This document shows, piece after piece, positions 22,149 to 35,390 of a DNA stretch of 64,000 nucleotides (the stretch's first letter is position 1; every line of letters starts with the position of its first letter). The DNA comes from Phaeoceros laevis. Its lineage: Eukaryota > Anthocerotophyta > Anthocerotopsida > Notothyladales. A model generated the notes under the pieces. It was given only the letters and a program-made list of their open reading frames with translations. It made no database searches and was not told the origin of the DNA. The stretch lies in assembly GCA_049999765.1 (NCBI GenBank), contig JBNGIQ010006694.1, forward strand, positions 1-64,000, in the 5' to 3' direction. The translations under genes were made by a program, and so were the position numbers.

Positions 22149-23568
22149 ATGGCGCCAGCTCCCAAGGAGATTGAGACCCACAAGATGTTTGGTGGGTACA
22201 ATCGTCGGTACCGCCACGACAGTGATGTTCTTGGTTGCTCAATGACGTTTTACATCTACTTCCCTCCGGCTGCAGCTTCCAAGCCCGTACCTGTGAGTTT
22301 GTGTTGGGTAGGATGAGGTCACGTTGATGATTGCACTTCAGTATGTAGCTTTTCTTGAGATTTTTTTCCTTCTCTGCAGGTCTTATACTGGCTTTCAGGG
22401 CTGACATGCACAGATGAAAATTTCATTCAAAAGTCCGGGGGTCAGCGTGCTGCCTCAGCTGAGGACGTTGCAATCGTTTGCACTGATACATCACCTCGTG
22501 AGTGGTTCGCTGTTTCACGATTTTGGCTGCAATCTCTGGCCCAGCAACAGGGTGCTGATACACATCTTCCTTGGTGGCGTATCATGCAGGTGGCTTGAAA
22601 GTGGAAGGAGCAACTGAAAGCTGGGACTTTGGTGAAGGTAAGTGGTGGTGGTAGAAGCTGTATTCGTCGTGGCTTATTGAAGTTTGGAGTCTGGCAAGAA
22701 TGATCCAGTTCACCTCCGTGGCTGCAGGAGCTGGTTTTTACCTAAATGCAACCCAAGAGAAGTGGAAGAACTGGCGTATGTATGACTATGTTACCGTTGA
22801 AATACCTCAGATTCTCAAGAACCACTTCAGTGACAAGCTGGATACCAGTAGGGCATCAATCTTTGGTCATTCTATGGGTGGCCATGGTGCTTTGACAATC
22901 TTCCTGAAGAACCCAGGGATATACAAGGTAACAAGAATGATAATATAGCATGTTGTGATATCTTGCAACACGAAACTCTGACCTTGTCGTCCTCGTGCAG
23001 TCTGTGTCCGCCTTTGCTCCCATAGCCAACCCTGTGGAGACTCAATGGGGACAAAAAGCGTTCCTGGGATATCTCGGAAACAACAAAGAACTCTGGAAGG
23101 TGAGTTCGCCACACACATCTAGGATAGATGAGACAAAAGATCTTCTTTGCCATTGCTTAACCTGTACCGTGTTCTGCTGATGTTAGGAATATGATGCAAC
23201 ACATCTGGCATACCATTTTGAGGGGCAAGTGCCGGAGGACACACCTATTTTGATTGACCAGGTAGGTGGTTACATTCGATGGTAGTTCGACTATGGTGCT
23301 TTTTGTCTTTTGAGACCTGCTGAACCTACTAGCGTCACTCGTGAGCTTTAGTTGGGCCTAAGATTCCTTTTAACTTTTACAGGGTGACCAAGACAAGTTC
23401 TATCATGAAGGACAGCTGCTTCCCGAACATTTCCTTGAGGCTTGTCACCGAAAGAAGATACCTGCAACGCTTCGGCTGCAAGAGGGTTACGACCACTCTT
23501 ACTTTTTCATAGCAACCTTTATAGACGACCATATCAAACTTCACTCGAAAGCTGTTCACAAGGCGTAA
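22149..23568 (+). CDS. SFGH: S-formylglutathione hydrolase
   Basis: Cytosolic serine esterase that hydrolyses S-formylglutathione to glutathione and formate, the second step of glutathione-dependent formaldehyde detoxification. Seven exons join in frame: 22149-22292, 22380-22497, 22590-22637, 22728-22927, 23001-23099, 23187-23261 and 23383-23568, giving 289 residues, the usual length. The catalytic triad is visible: Ser in GHSMGGHG, Asp in GDQDKF and His in GYDHSYFF. Other family blocks are [32 protein letters not shown] and SAFAPIANP. All introns are 73-121 bp. The 3' end converges on the alcohol dehydrogenase gene 220 bp away. Formate made here is the substrate of the formate-tetrahydrofolate ligase encoded 4 kb downstream. 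Confidence 0.96.
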
Positions 23569-23788
23569 GAGACCTTTTGCCGTAGAAGGTCTCAGTAGGC
23601 AAATACTTGATCGTTGTCATGATCATTGCGTCTGTTTTTTGCAAGTGTGGGTCAAAGGAAGCTTTTGATCACAGGAGTGCTTATGGCCCACGAGATGATG
23701 AGATCTAATTTGTAGAGGAGCCTCCAACTCTTTCAGTGTTGTAACTGCTGAGACATTGTTGGAACTGGCCAGCTGTGGCACTTGAAAC

Positions 23789-25727
<1,939 letters not shown>

Positions 25728-25942
25728 GTTGGTACAACGTTCAAAGCTTCTCATCGATTTTAAAGAAGGAAACTTCCCGGTAGAGAAACTAAGTTTATCC
25801 GTGAAACGTGGAACTGACAAGCTTTGGCGGGGTAGGTGTGGCGTCCCGGAAGGGTGATGAGCTGATCGGGCTGTGCTGCTTTGTGACTACAATCTAAGAA
25901 GTCTACTCGACGTTGTATTTATCCTATCCTGAGTCTCCGTTG
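25728..25942. promoter_or_regulatory. Short shared divergent promoter region (ADH-like / RRP40)
   Basis: Only 215 bases separate the two ATGs of divergent genes, and this must include both 5' UTRs. The promoters therefore have to overlap. No TATA box is obvious. Confidence 0.6.
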
Positions 25943-27561
25943 CATGTGCTCCATGGAGATGCAAGTCTCTGATGAGGCCGTAACCCACAAGAGCGCTTCT
26001 CCCTTCGTTGCCAAAATAGTGGTGAGTTGGAGTCTGTTGGTTTTAGAGGATTGTCTCAGGTCCCGGTAAACCTTTCTGTCGTGTTTGTTGATGCTATGTC
26101 CTTTTCTGTAGTGCAGGCACCAGGAGACGTTGTGCTTGATTTGTGCCATGCCACAAAATATCCAAGCCTGGGAGCTGGACTTCGGCAGGTGAGGTGTACT
26201 GCCCTAAAATTTGTGTTTCTTCTTTGCTCCGGATGTGTAGCTGGATTTTGACACTCGATTGTTGGTCGTAGGATGGGTCACTGGTTACAGTTACGAACGC
26301 TGGCAGATTAAAGTTCTCCAGGGCCAACAAGTACACTGTTGAGGGCTCACAAAAGAAAGTGAGTAAATTCTTTCGTCACAGTCCGTGTAAACTGCTTGGT
26401 ACTGCCAACGTGCACACTACTCCAGTCTTTGAACAATTTTTTCTTCCTGAACTTACTAAGAGGCTGCTTATTCTGGAGCAGTACATACCTCAACAAGAGG
26501 ATAAGGTGATCGGAATAGTGGTAGATCGAAGATTTGAGGTACTTCAGTCTCCCTCTTTGGGTTGCATGTCTTAGGTCACTTTGTGTCAATCAACAGCTGA
26601 GCTCGCAACATTGCTGCAGTCATTTCTCGTGGACATTGGAGGACCTTCCTTTGCTTCCCTCTCAGTTTTTGCCTTTGAAGGAGTCAGCAGGCGTAATCTT
26701 CCTAACCTCCAGGCAGGTATTAGTTTCACACGTCTTGCTTGAGGTTTGGGATTGGTTTATGCATCTTGAGGCTCTTAGAGTTGAGGTCATAGTTTCCACT
26801 TTACGGTAGCTTTCACTCCGTGCGGTAGCTTTCCTTTTCTGCGAATATAGCAGTTGTTGGTGGTTCATGTTGCAAAACTGACGAGCAGCCTTCTCCTCTG
26901 TGAGCAGCCGGGTGCGGCTATTTATGCTCGAGTAACAAGAGCTCATCGCCACGTCACACCCGAGCTTGCTTGTACTGATGGTATGTGAAACGTTTTGAGT
27001 CTGATTGGTCTCCTTCTGGTTTCAAGCATGTCTGCAATGCCGGTGTGAAATATTTGCTGGTGTTCTTGCAGCTGACGGCAAAAAGGCAGGGTTTGGGCCT
27101 TTGAAGGCGGGCTACATTTTTGAGTGCTCAACTGGTCTTGCAAGGGGGTAGGTGTGTCCTGTCCACAAGAACGTGTGAGTCATCGACATGGGGTCTTTCT
27201 CCTACTTCGAGTGCATTTGGAGGTTTAGTGTCGCTGACAAAAGACGTTGCTTCGGAACTCCAGATTGCTCAGTAAACCTCCAATTGCTGTCCTTACCGCT
27301 CTTGAGAAAAGCTTATCTTTTGAGCTGGCTATTGGAGTCAACGGCCGAGTCTGGGTATTTTCAGCAGCACAGCTTGTCTTTGTTTTGATCAACTTGTCCA
27401 GATTTTGAGCCTGTGCTGACACTTTTGACTGCTTTCAGGTGGAAGCTCAATCTGCAGCTTCAACCATTCTTGTTGCCAATGCAATCAGCAATTCAGAGTT
27501 TCTCAGTGCAGCTCAACAACAGCTTATGGTTGGGAAGCTGCTGGAGAATGTGGAGAAGTAA
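25943..27561 (+). CDS. RRP40: Exosome complex component RRP40 (EXOSC3)
   Basis: S1/KH-domain cap subunit of the RNA exosome, which feeds RNA into the 3'-5' degradation core in nucleus and cytoplasm. Nine exons join in frame: 25943-26020, 26117-26188, 26272-26358, 26482-26538, 26620-26712, 26908-26980, 27072-27147, 27264-27354 and 27439-27561, giving 249 residues. Visible blocks are PGDVVLDL, GRLKFSRANKYTVE, VIGIVVD, RRNLP, PELACTD, GFGPLKAGYIFECSTGL, LSFELAIGVNGRVW and the C-terminal TILVANAISNSEF, all in family order. The fifth intron appears to start with GC, not GT (CTCCAG|GCAGGT at 26713). That is the only join that keeps the RRNLPNLQ-PGAAIYARV alignment. An alternative in-frame ATG is at 25952. 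Confidence 0.92.
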
Positions 27562-27746
27562 TTCCCATGATCCATTCGTCACACATGGAGACGAACAGCA
27601 ATTAAGCAGTCTTGCTCACTCTGTTGGCACCAATTTTGTAGAAGCAAGGAGACAAGCTAACGTGCTTACAAAAGTTGGTATTTTGTTTCCTGATGAGAAC
27701 ATAAATAATGCACAAATGGTGACTTGGAGCAATTGATGCGAAAAAT

Positions 27747-30128
27747 TTAGGAAAGTCCTACGACTTTACCTGTTTCGAGGTCCAGGTCTATATCATAAAA
27801 GCAGGGTCTGGTGGGCAAACCAGGCATTGTGCTCATGGTGCCCACAAGAGGATATATGAAACCTGCTCCCACGCTTGCTCGCACGTCTTTGATCGGTAGG
27901 GTGAATCCCTTCGGGACGCCTTTCAATGCTGCATTGTGTGAAAACGAGTACTGGGTCTTAGCCATGCAGATGGGCAAGCCTGTAAAACCTTGGCGGGTGT
28001 AGATATCAATCTGCTTCTCGGCCTGTAAAGCGCAGGGGAAATGCGGTTAGCGAATAAAACGGACTGCTAATCAATTCAGCATACCATAGCTCTTAGTTAC
28101 CTCGGCTGAGTATTCCACCCCATCTGCTCCATAAGACTTTGCAATGGCCTCTATTTTTTCCTTGATGGTCAGATCGAGGGGGTATAGGAACTTGAAGGCT
28201 GCGGTATTCTGCTCACAAGCCTTCTGCACAGCTACTCCAAGGTCGACCTGTAATAATGTGCTTGTAGTTAGTACACTAGAAGGCCCAGGATGACTTGCAA
28301 ATTGCACGAGTTTTGGCGTAAAAGTGGGTATACTCACAGCTCCAGCTCCTCCATCTGCATGATGAGTGCAAACCACTGCATCGAAGGCACCCGCTGCCAA
28401 GGCAGCCTTCCTGACCTCAGCAAGCTCAGCTTTAGTGTCAGTGGCAAAGGCGTTGATTGCAACCACAACATTTACACCATAAGCTTTTGTGTTCTCCACA
28501 TGTTTGACCAAATTGGAGCATCCAGCTGTTACCAGGTCCAAATTCTCAGCCTTGTATGCAGGGTCCAAAGGCTTACCCGCCACAACGTCAGGACCACCTC
28601 CATGCATTTTAAGAGCTCTAACCGTGGCAACAATAATACAACATTGTGGTCTCAAACCACTGTAACGGCACTTGATGTTCATGAACTTTTCAGTTCCTAT
28701 GTCAGCACCGAATCCTGCTTCTGTGACAACAAACCCTCCAGCTCCTACTAGTTTAAGAGCAATCTGGTCAGCAACAACAGAAGAATTCCCATGTGCAATG
28801 TTAGCAAAAGGACCTGCATGAACGAGCACAGGAGTTCCTTCAAGAGTCTGCATCAATGTGGGATTGATGGCATCTTTCATGAGAACAGTCAAAGCACCTC
28901 CAATGCCAATATCATCTGCAGTGACAGGATCCCCACCCTTGCTAGTACCAACCACCATGTTACCTAATCTCTCACGCATGTCTGCAAGGGATGTGGTTAA
29001 GGCCAAGACAGCCATGATCTCACTGGCAACCGAGATGTCAAAGCCCGTCTCACGAGTCATTCCCTTCTCTTCAGGGCCTTGCCCCACAGTAATTTTCCGC
29101 AAAAACCGATCATTAACATCCATCACCCGCTTCCAGGTTATCAGCTGCGGATCAAAATCAAGTCTCACAAAACGCTTGACTTCATCAGGGGTCAAGTCAG
29201 CTGGATATTCCTTGTTGATTCCCAACTTCTTAAGGCGCTTGAACATAACCTTTGCAAATGTACGTTTGCCATCCTTGCCTGCAACGCAAAGTCTATTAAG
29301 GAGTGCCTTGTCTGACTGCGTTGACTCGTGGAAAATACGTGCATCTATAGCTGCAGCCAAGAGATTATTGGCGGCTGTGATGGCATGAATGTCTCCAGTC
29401 ATGTGGAGGTTGAACTCATCCATTGGAATAACCTGGCTGTAACCTCCTCCAGCTGCTCCTCCCTTGATGCCGAAAGTGGGGCCCTGGCTTGGCTGACGAA
29501 TACATGTCACCACCTGCACCCACATCAATTGGGGATGTTAAGCCCCTGGATACACACAGTCTTCGGTCTGTACAAAAGGTCAAAGAATGACAAGAGTCTC
29601 ACTTTCTTTCCCAGGTGTGCTCCTAGAGCTTGGCAGACACCAACTGTTGTTGTGGACTTGCCCTCTCCTAGTGGTGTTGGAGTAATACCTCCCACAACCA
29701 CATAGTAGCCATCAGGTGAGCTTGTCAGACGATCGCGAACTGAAAGAAGCACCTGCAGAACAAGTACCAGTAAGTGAAGGTCCCCGACCTCAGATCGCTA
29801 GGGCAGCACATCACAATGACACAGACAGCATTCAGAAAGAACTCCGAACGAACACGTCAACAGCCCCCTGAACTCCACAGTGTGGCCCTCTACGTTGAAA
29901 GCATGTCAGAAAACAAAAATTCCCAGAGCTGGAAGACACAATGTGCCGGCTCTTGAAGAGAAACCACACCTTGGCCTTGCTTTTGCCATACAGGTCGTAG
30001 TCATCAGGACTGAGCCCGAGGTCCTCCGCAATCTCCTGAATTGGAAGCGCCTCCACAGAATTGGCAACGTCAATGTCAGCTGGCACAGGGCTCTGCACCG
30101 TCAGCTTCCGAATGGTCTTCCCCCCCAT
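27747..30128 (-). CDS. THFS: Formate-tetrahydrofolate ligase (10-formyl-THF synthetase)
   Basis: ATP-dependent enzyme that joins formate to tetrahydrofolate, giving 10-formyl-THF for purine and formyl-Met synthesis. Five exons join in frame: 30128-29970, 29752-29603, 29513-28338, 28247-28101 and 28022-27747, giving 635 residues against about 634 in Arabidopsis. The P-loop [12 protein letters not shown], the signature [33 protein letters not shown] and [17 protein letters not shown] are all present. No transit peptide is seen, so it is probably cytosolic. The start is the ATG at 30128, giving [11 protein letters not shown]. The gene converges on RRP40 (185 bp between stops) and diverges from the epimerase gene. 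Formate from the nearby formylglutathione hydrolase would be a natural substrate. Confidence 0.97.
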
Positions 30129-30971
30129 GTTCACTTCAATGCACTTCAGATTGGACTGTCGTCTTGCAAGTACAGCTCAAGCGGGAAAGACCGGGTACTC
30201 TTCCGTCCCAGAAGAACCATCACCCAGCCTCTAAGCAATCGCGACTGCCAATCGCCTTGCAGACATACAGCTGCTCAAAACAGGTGCGTCGGCAGGCAGA
30301 CGGAATAAAGAAATTTCGTACAACAACTATTCAAGCCATCCAAGAAAACCACATCCCTGATCCACTTCACCTGCGCCACCTGCTCACCGCAATTGCACCG
30401 CAACTGCACCAGTCAGCCGTTTTCCTCCCAATCGTAACCGATCCAAGCTCTTCACACAGAAGGCACTTTCTGCAGAAGAGAAGAATGCAATATACAGAAT
30501 GCCAATTGCACAGCCTTCACATCCACAGCTCACCTTCCTCCCCCCAACCACGACGCAGAGCGCAAACGACTGCTTGCTGCGGCGATCCGGGACCTCATCA
30601 TTCCTCTCCCTCTGACACACCAGCAGGATTGGCGGAAGCGAACAGTACCTACTACCTACCGAGAGGTGAGTCAGGTCTGTCTCAATTACACCGGCCCCAC
30701 CCCGTGCTGGCCGCGTGGTGAAGAGATTTTCGTATGGCTGTAAAATTTTCTGGGGAATTGAAGAATTCAGATAAGAGGGCAGCAGCCAGGGGTCAGCTTC
30801 GGAAGCTCCGGCCCTGCTGTGCGGTCGTTTGAAACCTGGTTTGTTTACCAAGCCTCCAAGCCACCAAGAGCAGAGAAGGGTAGACTCTCGAGTGTCAGAC
30901 AACCAAGGCCCAGGCGATAGGAGTCGAGCGGAGGCGACTGGAAAGCTTGCCCATCGAGAGATAGTGCAGCC
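30129..30971. promoter_or_regulatory. Divergent intergenic region, THFS / RPE
   Basis: 843 bases between divergent start codons, containing both promoters and 5' UTRs. No element could be named with confidence. Confidence 0.5.
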
Positions 30972-31871
30972 ATGGCCGCCGCATCCGCAGCGATGGTAGG
31001 GAGCGTGGCTGGGGCAGGTGCAGCGCTGGCTGTGGCTTCTCCTTCTCAAAAATCCACAGGCGCTGTGTGCGGTAGCGCCTTCTGGGCCAGGAAGCAGAGG
31101 CTCGGGGGCGAGGTTCTCAGGGCGGCCAGGTGTGGCAGCGCCAGGGGGATGCCGGTTGTTCATGCCTCCCGGGTGGACAACTTCTCCAAGAGCGACATTA
31201 TCGTGTCCCCTTCCATTCTGTCGGCGAATTTTGCGAAATTGGGAGAGCAGGTGAAGGCAGTGGCCGATGCCGGGTGTGACTGGATTCACGTGGACGTCAT
31301 GGACGGCAGGTTTGTGCCGAACATCACCATCGGGCCGCTCGTGGTGGATGCGCTGAGGCCGGTGACGGAATTGCCGCTGGATGTTCATCTGATGATTGTG
31401 GAGCCCGAGCAGAGAGTGCCGGACTTCATCAAGGCTGGCGCGGACATCGTTAGCGTGCACGCGGAGGTGGCTTCCACCATCCACCTGCACCGGACTATCA
31501 ACCAGATCAAGAGCTTGGGAGCTAAGGCTGGCGTTGTTCTCAACCCCGGCACCCCGCTTTCTGCCATCGAGTATGTGCTGGACTCTGTGGATCTGGTTTT
31601 GATCATGTCTGTGAACCCTGGCTTCGGCGGCCAGAGCTTCATTGAGAGCCAGGTGGGGAAAATCAGGGAGCTCAGAAGGCTGTGTGCTGAGAAGGGAGTG
31701 AACCCTTGGATTGAGGTTGATGGAGGAGTCACTCCTGCCAACGCCTGGAAGGTGATTGAGGCTGGAGCCAACGCTCTTGTAGCTGGCTCGGCCGTGTTCG
31801 GGGCCAAAAGCTATGCCGACGCCATAAAGGGCATCAAGACAAGCAAGAAGCCGGAGGCTGTCGCTGTGTAG
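30972..31871 (+). CDS. RPE: Ribulose-phosphate 3-epimerase, chloroplastic
   Basis: TIM-barrel enzyme that interconverts ribulose-5-phosphate and xylulose-5-phosphate in the Calvin cycle and pentose phosphate pathway. Single exon, 299 residues, ATG at 30972. The first 75 or so residues are Ala/Ser/Arg-rich without acidic residues until the mature start ([20 protein letters not shown]), a typical stromal transit peptide. Catalytic and metal motifs are [29 protein letters not shown] and EVDGGV. Absence of introns contrasts with the multi-intron genes on either side. A long antisense reading frame on the other strand is a composition shadow. Confidence 0.97.
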   Translation: MAAASAAMVGSVAGAGAALAVASPSQKSTGAVCGSAFWARKQRLGGEVLRAARCGSARGMPVVHASRVDNFSKSDIIVSPSILSANFAKLGEQVKAVADAGCDWIHVDVMDGRFVPNITIGPLVVDALRPVTELPLDVHLMIVEPEQRVPDFIKAGADIVSVHAEVASTIHLHRTINQIKSLGAKAGVVLNPGTPLSAIEYVLDSVDLVLIMSVNPGFGGQSFIESQVGKIRELRRLCAEKGVNPWIEVDGGVTPANAWKVIEAGANALVAGSAVFGAKSYADAIKGIKTSKKPEAVAV

Positions 31872-32648
31872 AAGCATCTTCACAGTTTTTGTTTGACAGC
31901 ATTCTTAGTATCGGAGGCAAGCATGAAAGAGGGACCAGCTCAGCTCTTGCTTGCCGGAGGTGGACTGTGTACACTATCTACATTTCACTCTTACGTTTTT
32001 GCCACTTTGCTTGGCCTGAGTTGAGAGTTCGCATTGCAAGCCGGTAGGGATTATAGGAATAAAGGGTTGTGTAAGTGATTTGTCGACCTTGCCCATTTGA
32101 TGAGACATTATTGTCGGTTTTTTGGCAGTTGTGGATGCGCACAAACCAGCGCAATTTAGGTTGTCGAAATAGACTTTGGCAGATTTGAAGTGTTGTTTTG
32201 TACTATTGATCCACTAAACGGAATGGGATAGACTCCGATAGAGGGTTTGTATTATGTAACTTCATTTGTAACTCTCTGCTACACTACTTTGTGAATGAGA
32301 TTGGATAGGAGCGTCTTCTGTGGACAGCACCTGCCTGTCGACCTTGGGTGGATAAGGTGCTCACTACGGATGTGCCACCTGTCCATTCTGCAGAAGTATG
32401 CACATGTCCCAAGCCGGAGTCCTCATTAAAACAATCTCTATGTTCCGCACATTGTGACATTCGAGCTACATGTATGGTTCCACTCCAAAAGGTAAACCGT
32501 GGAGTTAACCAAAGTTGATTTTTGTACATGTACAGTAACTCAAGGCTGTAGAAGTATGTGGGCCTCTGCCCAGATCTCTCAACAGAGAGGACAAAAAGAG
32601 GTATAGTGGCATGGTAGACTACACTATTGGGGAACGAACTTCTGGTCT
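31872..32648. other. 3' flanks of convergent RPE and tAPX genes
   Basis: About 780 bases with no supported coding region. Must contain both 3' UTRs. Confidence 0.6.
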
Positions 32649-34212
32649 TCAAGGCGAAGAAGTAACCAAGGAGCTAAGCAGAGCCAGGAATGCTACTGCG
32701 AGGATGATGTTGAGAAAGTAGTTCGAGCCAAGAGGCTTGTCTGGGCTTCCACCGACAGCAAGGTACTCTGCTCGGATCTTGTTCTTCATTTCCTCGGATA
32801 ATTCTTTCTGCAACAAGGTAGAGCCGTCATTGTCCTGGAACGTAACAGGTTCTTCATCCTATCTCAAACATGCAAGTGAGCCTTGCTATGTCTAAGTTCT
32901 GTTGTCCTTTGCCAAAAAGTAGATCTCATCATACAGGCAAGTCCTCCTGTATTAGCAGCACAGACGTAGGACTTGAAAGTTAGGACATGGGCAGCGACCT
33001 TGGACTCATGCAAGATTGTCACAACTGTCTCACCTTACTGCTCGAGTATGCAGCAGCTTTGAATTTCTCTGGTATGGGTGCTGCTGCTGCTGCTTTCTCC
33101 TCTGCCTTGTCGATAAAAATGCCCTCTGGAGGATCAAATCTGGAGCCAAGCTCGCTAAGCTTGGCATGCGCTACTGCATAATCCTTAAAGACCGCTTCCT
33201 GGTCGACAGCATACTTCTCTGCGTAGACTTTGAAGCCGGGGTCGTCGAATAGGGCAGCATCAGTGGGCAAGACTAGGAGATCCTCATCCCTCCTCTCCTT
33301 GGTGTCCTTGAAGTAGGAGTTATCGAACTTGAGCCACTGCACCGTCCACGATTGGCCCCCTGGAGCCCCCGGACCATCTTTCGTGTACTTGGTCTCCTTT
33401 TTGCCCCATCCACTCCGCTCAGGCCTGGACCTTCCAAGAGTGTGCGCACCCGACAATGCTACAATCTCCTTGTCGTCCAAGCCCATCCGGTAGAAGACCT
33501 TGCGCAGATGTTCAGCAGGGTTGGGAGGACCTGCATCCGGAAGGTTTCCCTCTTTCACACAATCCTCGGGGCCCGCTGTGTCAACTCTCCCATACCTGAT
33601 CGGGATTTTAGGACCTCCTGCTTCTTCAATGGCAGTTGCGCTGGCAAGCTGAAACAGATCGGCGTAGGTCACGTTGGGGAACTTCTCCTTCACAGGCTCG
33701 AGCAGCTTGAGAGCGCCAATCAGACCTGCATTAGCAGCATGGTCTAATTCAATGGAATACCGAAGGCTTCCATTGGCACCGCCGTGCCGAGGCCACTCCT
33801 TGACATCCTTGTCGAAGGTCCCGGCATCGTGCCAGCCTAGTCGGATGAGAATTGGATGACAGTGCTTCTCCTTGAGAATCTCCTTAATTTCCTCCCGTGC
33901 ACCTTTGAGCTGCTCCGGATCAGAAGCAAAGCTGGTTGTAGAGAGAGCCCCGCCCCTCCCAGCCGGAGTACTCGAGCTCTGCCTCGCCTGCTTCTTCAGC
34001 TGAGCCTTGGAGTGCCGTGGAAGAAAGCCGGACGAAAGCCTGGTGCAGGAGGCAGCTGATGAGCCAAGGGTGGCGGCGGCGGCCCTGGTCCGGACCCTGG
34101 CCAACGACGGGACGGAGGAGCTGCCGGAGGTTGAACACGCCGTGCTGAGAGAAGTCGCAGCCATTGGAGACACTAAAGAGCTGGTTCCCATGACGGAAGC
34201 CGCTTGAGCCAT
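32649..34212 (-). CDS. tAPX: Chloroplast ascorbate peroxidase, thylakoid-bound form
   Basis: Class I heme peroxidase that reduces H2O2 with ascorbate in the water-water cycle. Two exons: 34212-33034 and 32807-32649, giving 445 residues. A Ser/Ala-rich transit peptide spans about 1-90. The distal heme residues Arg124, Trp127 and His128 ([10 protein letters not shown]) and the proximal His257 ([10 protein letters not shown]) are all intact. Exon 2 encodes [20 protein letters not shown] and one membrane helix ([20 protein letters not shown]), the thylakoid anchor. Reading straight into the 226-bp intron adds only VRQL and then TGA at 33019-33021, so an unspliced transcript would make a soluble stromal enzyme. 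A tandem paralogue follows 1.2 kb further on, on the same strand. Confidence 0.96.
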
Positions 34213-35390
34213 GCCTGCACCCCCTTGCTACTCTGTCCAAATGTAATTTGATCTGTTCACCACGACAATTCCTGTCCACAACAATGGCATTGTGGTGGTG
34301 CCCTCAGAAAAGAAGACATGAGCTAACAATTCTGGCAAGCAGCAATGCGGAGCATCGTGATTAGACATACCTGAATGCAGCGGCAGCTATGTGGCCGGAG
34401 AACTCTGCACCGGATTTGTCCCCAGCTGAAGAATGACGTGAGGAATGAATGCAGGTGGCGAATAAAAACCGCACCTGCTCGTCGATGTCCGGAGAATCCA
34501 CACCCTGAGCTTCCTTGTGGTTGGCACAAGCAGGTGCTACGAACCGAAAGCACAGGTGGTTTCCAGGTGGCCTTCTCCACCGAACCAAAGGATCGGTTCC
34601 GAACCTGTCCGAGTCGGCTAAGGCATACCCCCCATTGGTTCTGTTCCAGGCCAACGGATCAGAGGATCCAGTTGATTTTTTTAACACACACTCACCCTCA
34701 CAATCGATTGTGCGAAGGATCGTGGAGCTGCGGTAGTTCATTCAACATCATCGCTTTCATTTTCCCACTTTCGAGGTCATTCACAAGGAACACTCACCAA
34801 CTTGTAGGAACTCACAAGGAACACTTAGACTAATGACCTGGAGTTGCAAAATCTCACTAAGCCAAGTCTTCCTCGCAACGGCTAGTGGAGTTACAACAGT
34901 CTCTCAACCAGGTCAGCGGCACTGATGAGCCATCGACTCCTTCTGGCAAAGGAACTTCCTGCACAGTGCAGCACCTCTCTTCCATTGACACCAGCTCTCT
35001 CGTCCACCTGGTTACACTTTTTCTACCGATCCGAACCCGAGTGAGTTGCTTGTGGAACTCATATCTTAGAACTGAGGGCAGGCTGACATGAGACTAGCTG
35101 GCCAAGTCTATGTCATACAGATGTAAAGATACTACCATGTCATCCTCCTCTCTGAACTCCTCATGGCAATTCATGCAAAATCATCAAGAAGTACCACAAG
35201 CAACAGAAAAGCAACTGCTGCCAGCTGAAATTTGGATCGCAATAACAAATCCGAGTTACATAGGCCAAAATGCAGCTGTGTGTGTGTCATATCTAAAACC
35301 TCGACTACGCTTTACTACCCTCAACCTGTCAGTGTGCCTCCGCTCCCTAGACCTAACTCGATATCTGTCAGTCGGTAAAAGGCCTAAACC
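34213..35390. other. Intergenic region between the two APX genes
   Basis: About 1.2 kb containing the tAPX promoter and the 3' UTR of the paralogue. No gene or repeat recognised. A telo-box-like ctaaacccta lies just past the paralogue's stop (about 35383-35393). Confidence 0.5.

Noticed and set aside
30384-31883. 499-codon reading frame antisense to the epimerase gene
   Set aside because: It mirrors the GC-rich RPE coding strand, has no family motifs, and the sense frame is a complete RPE.
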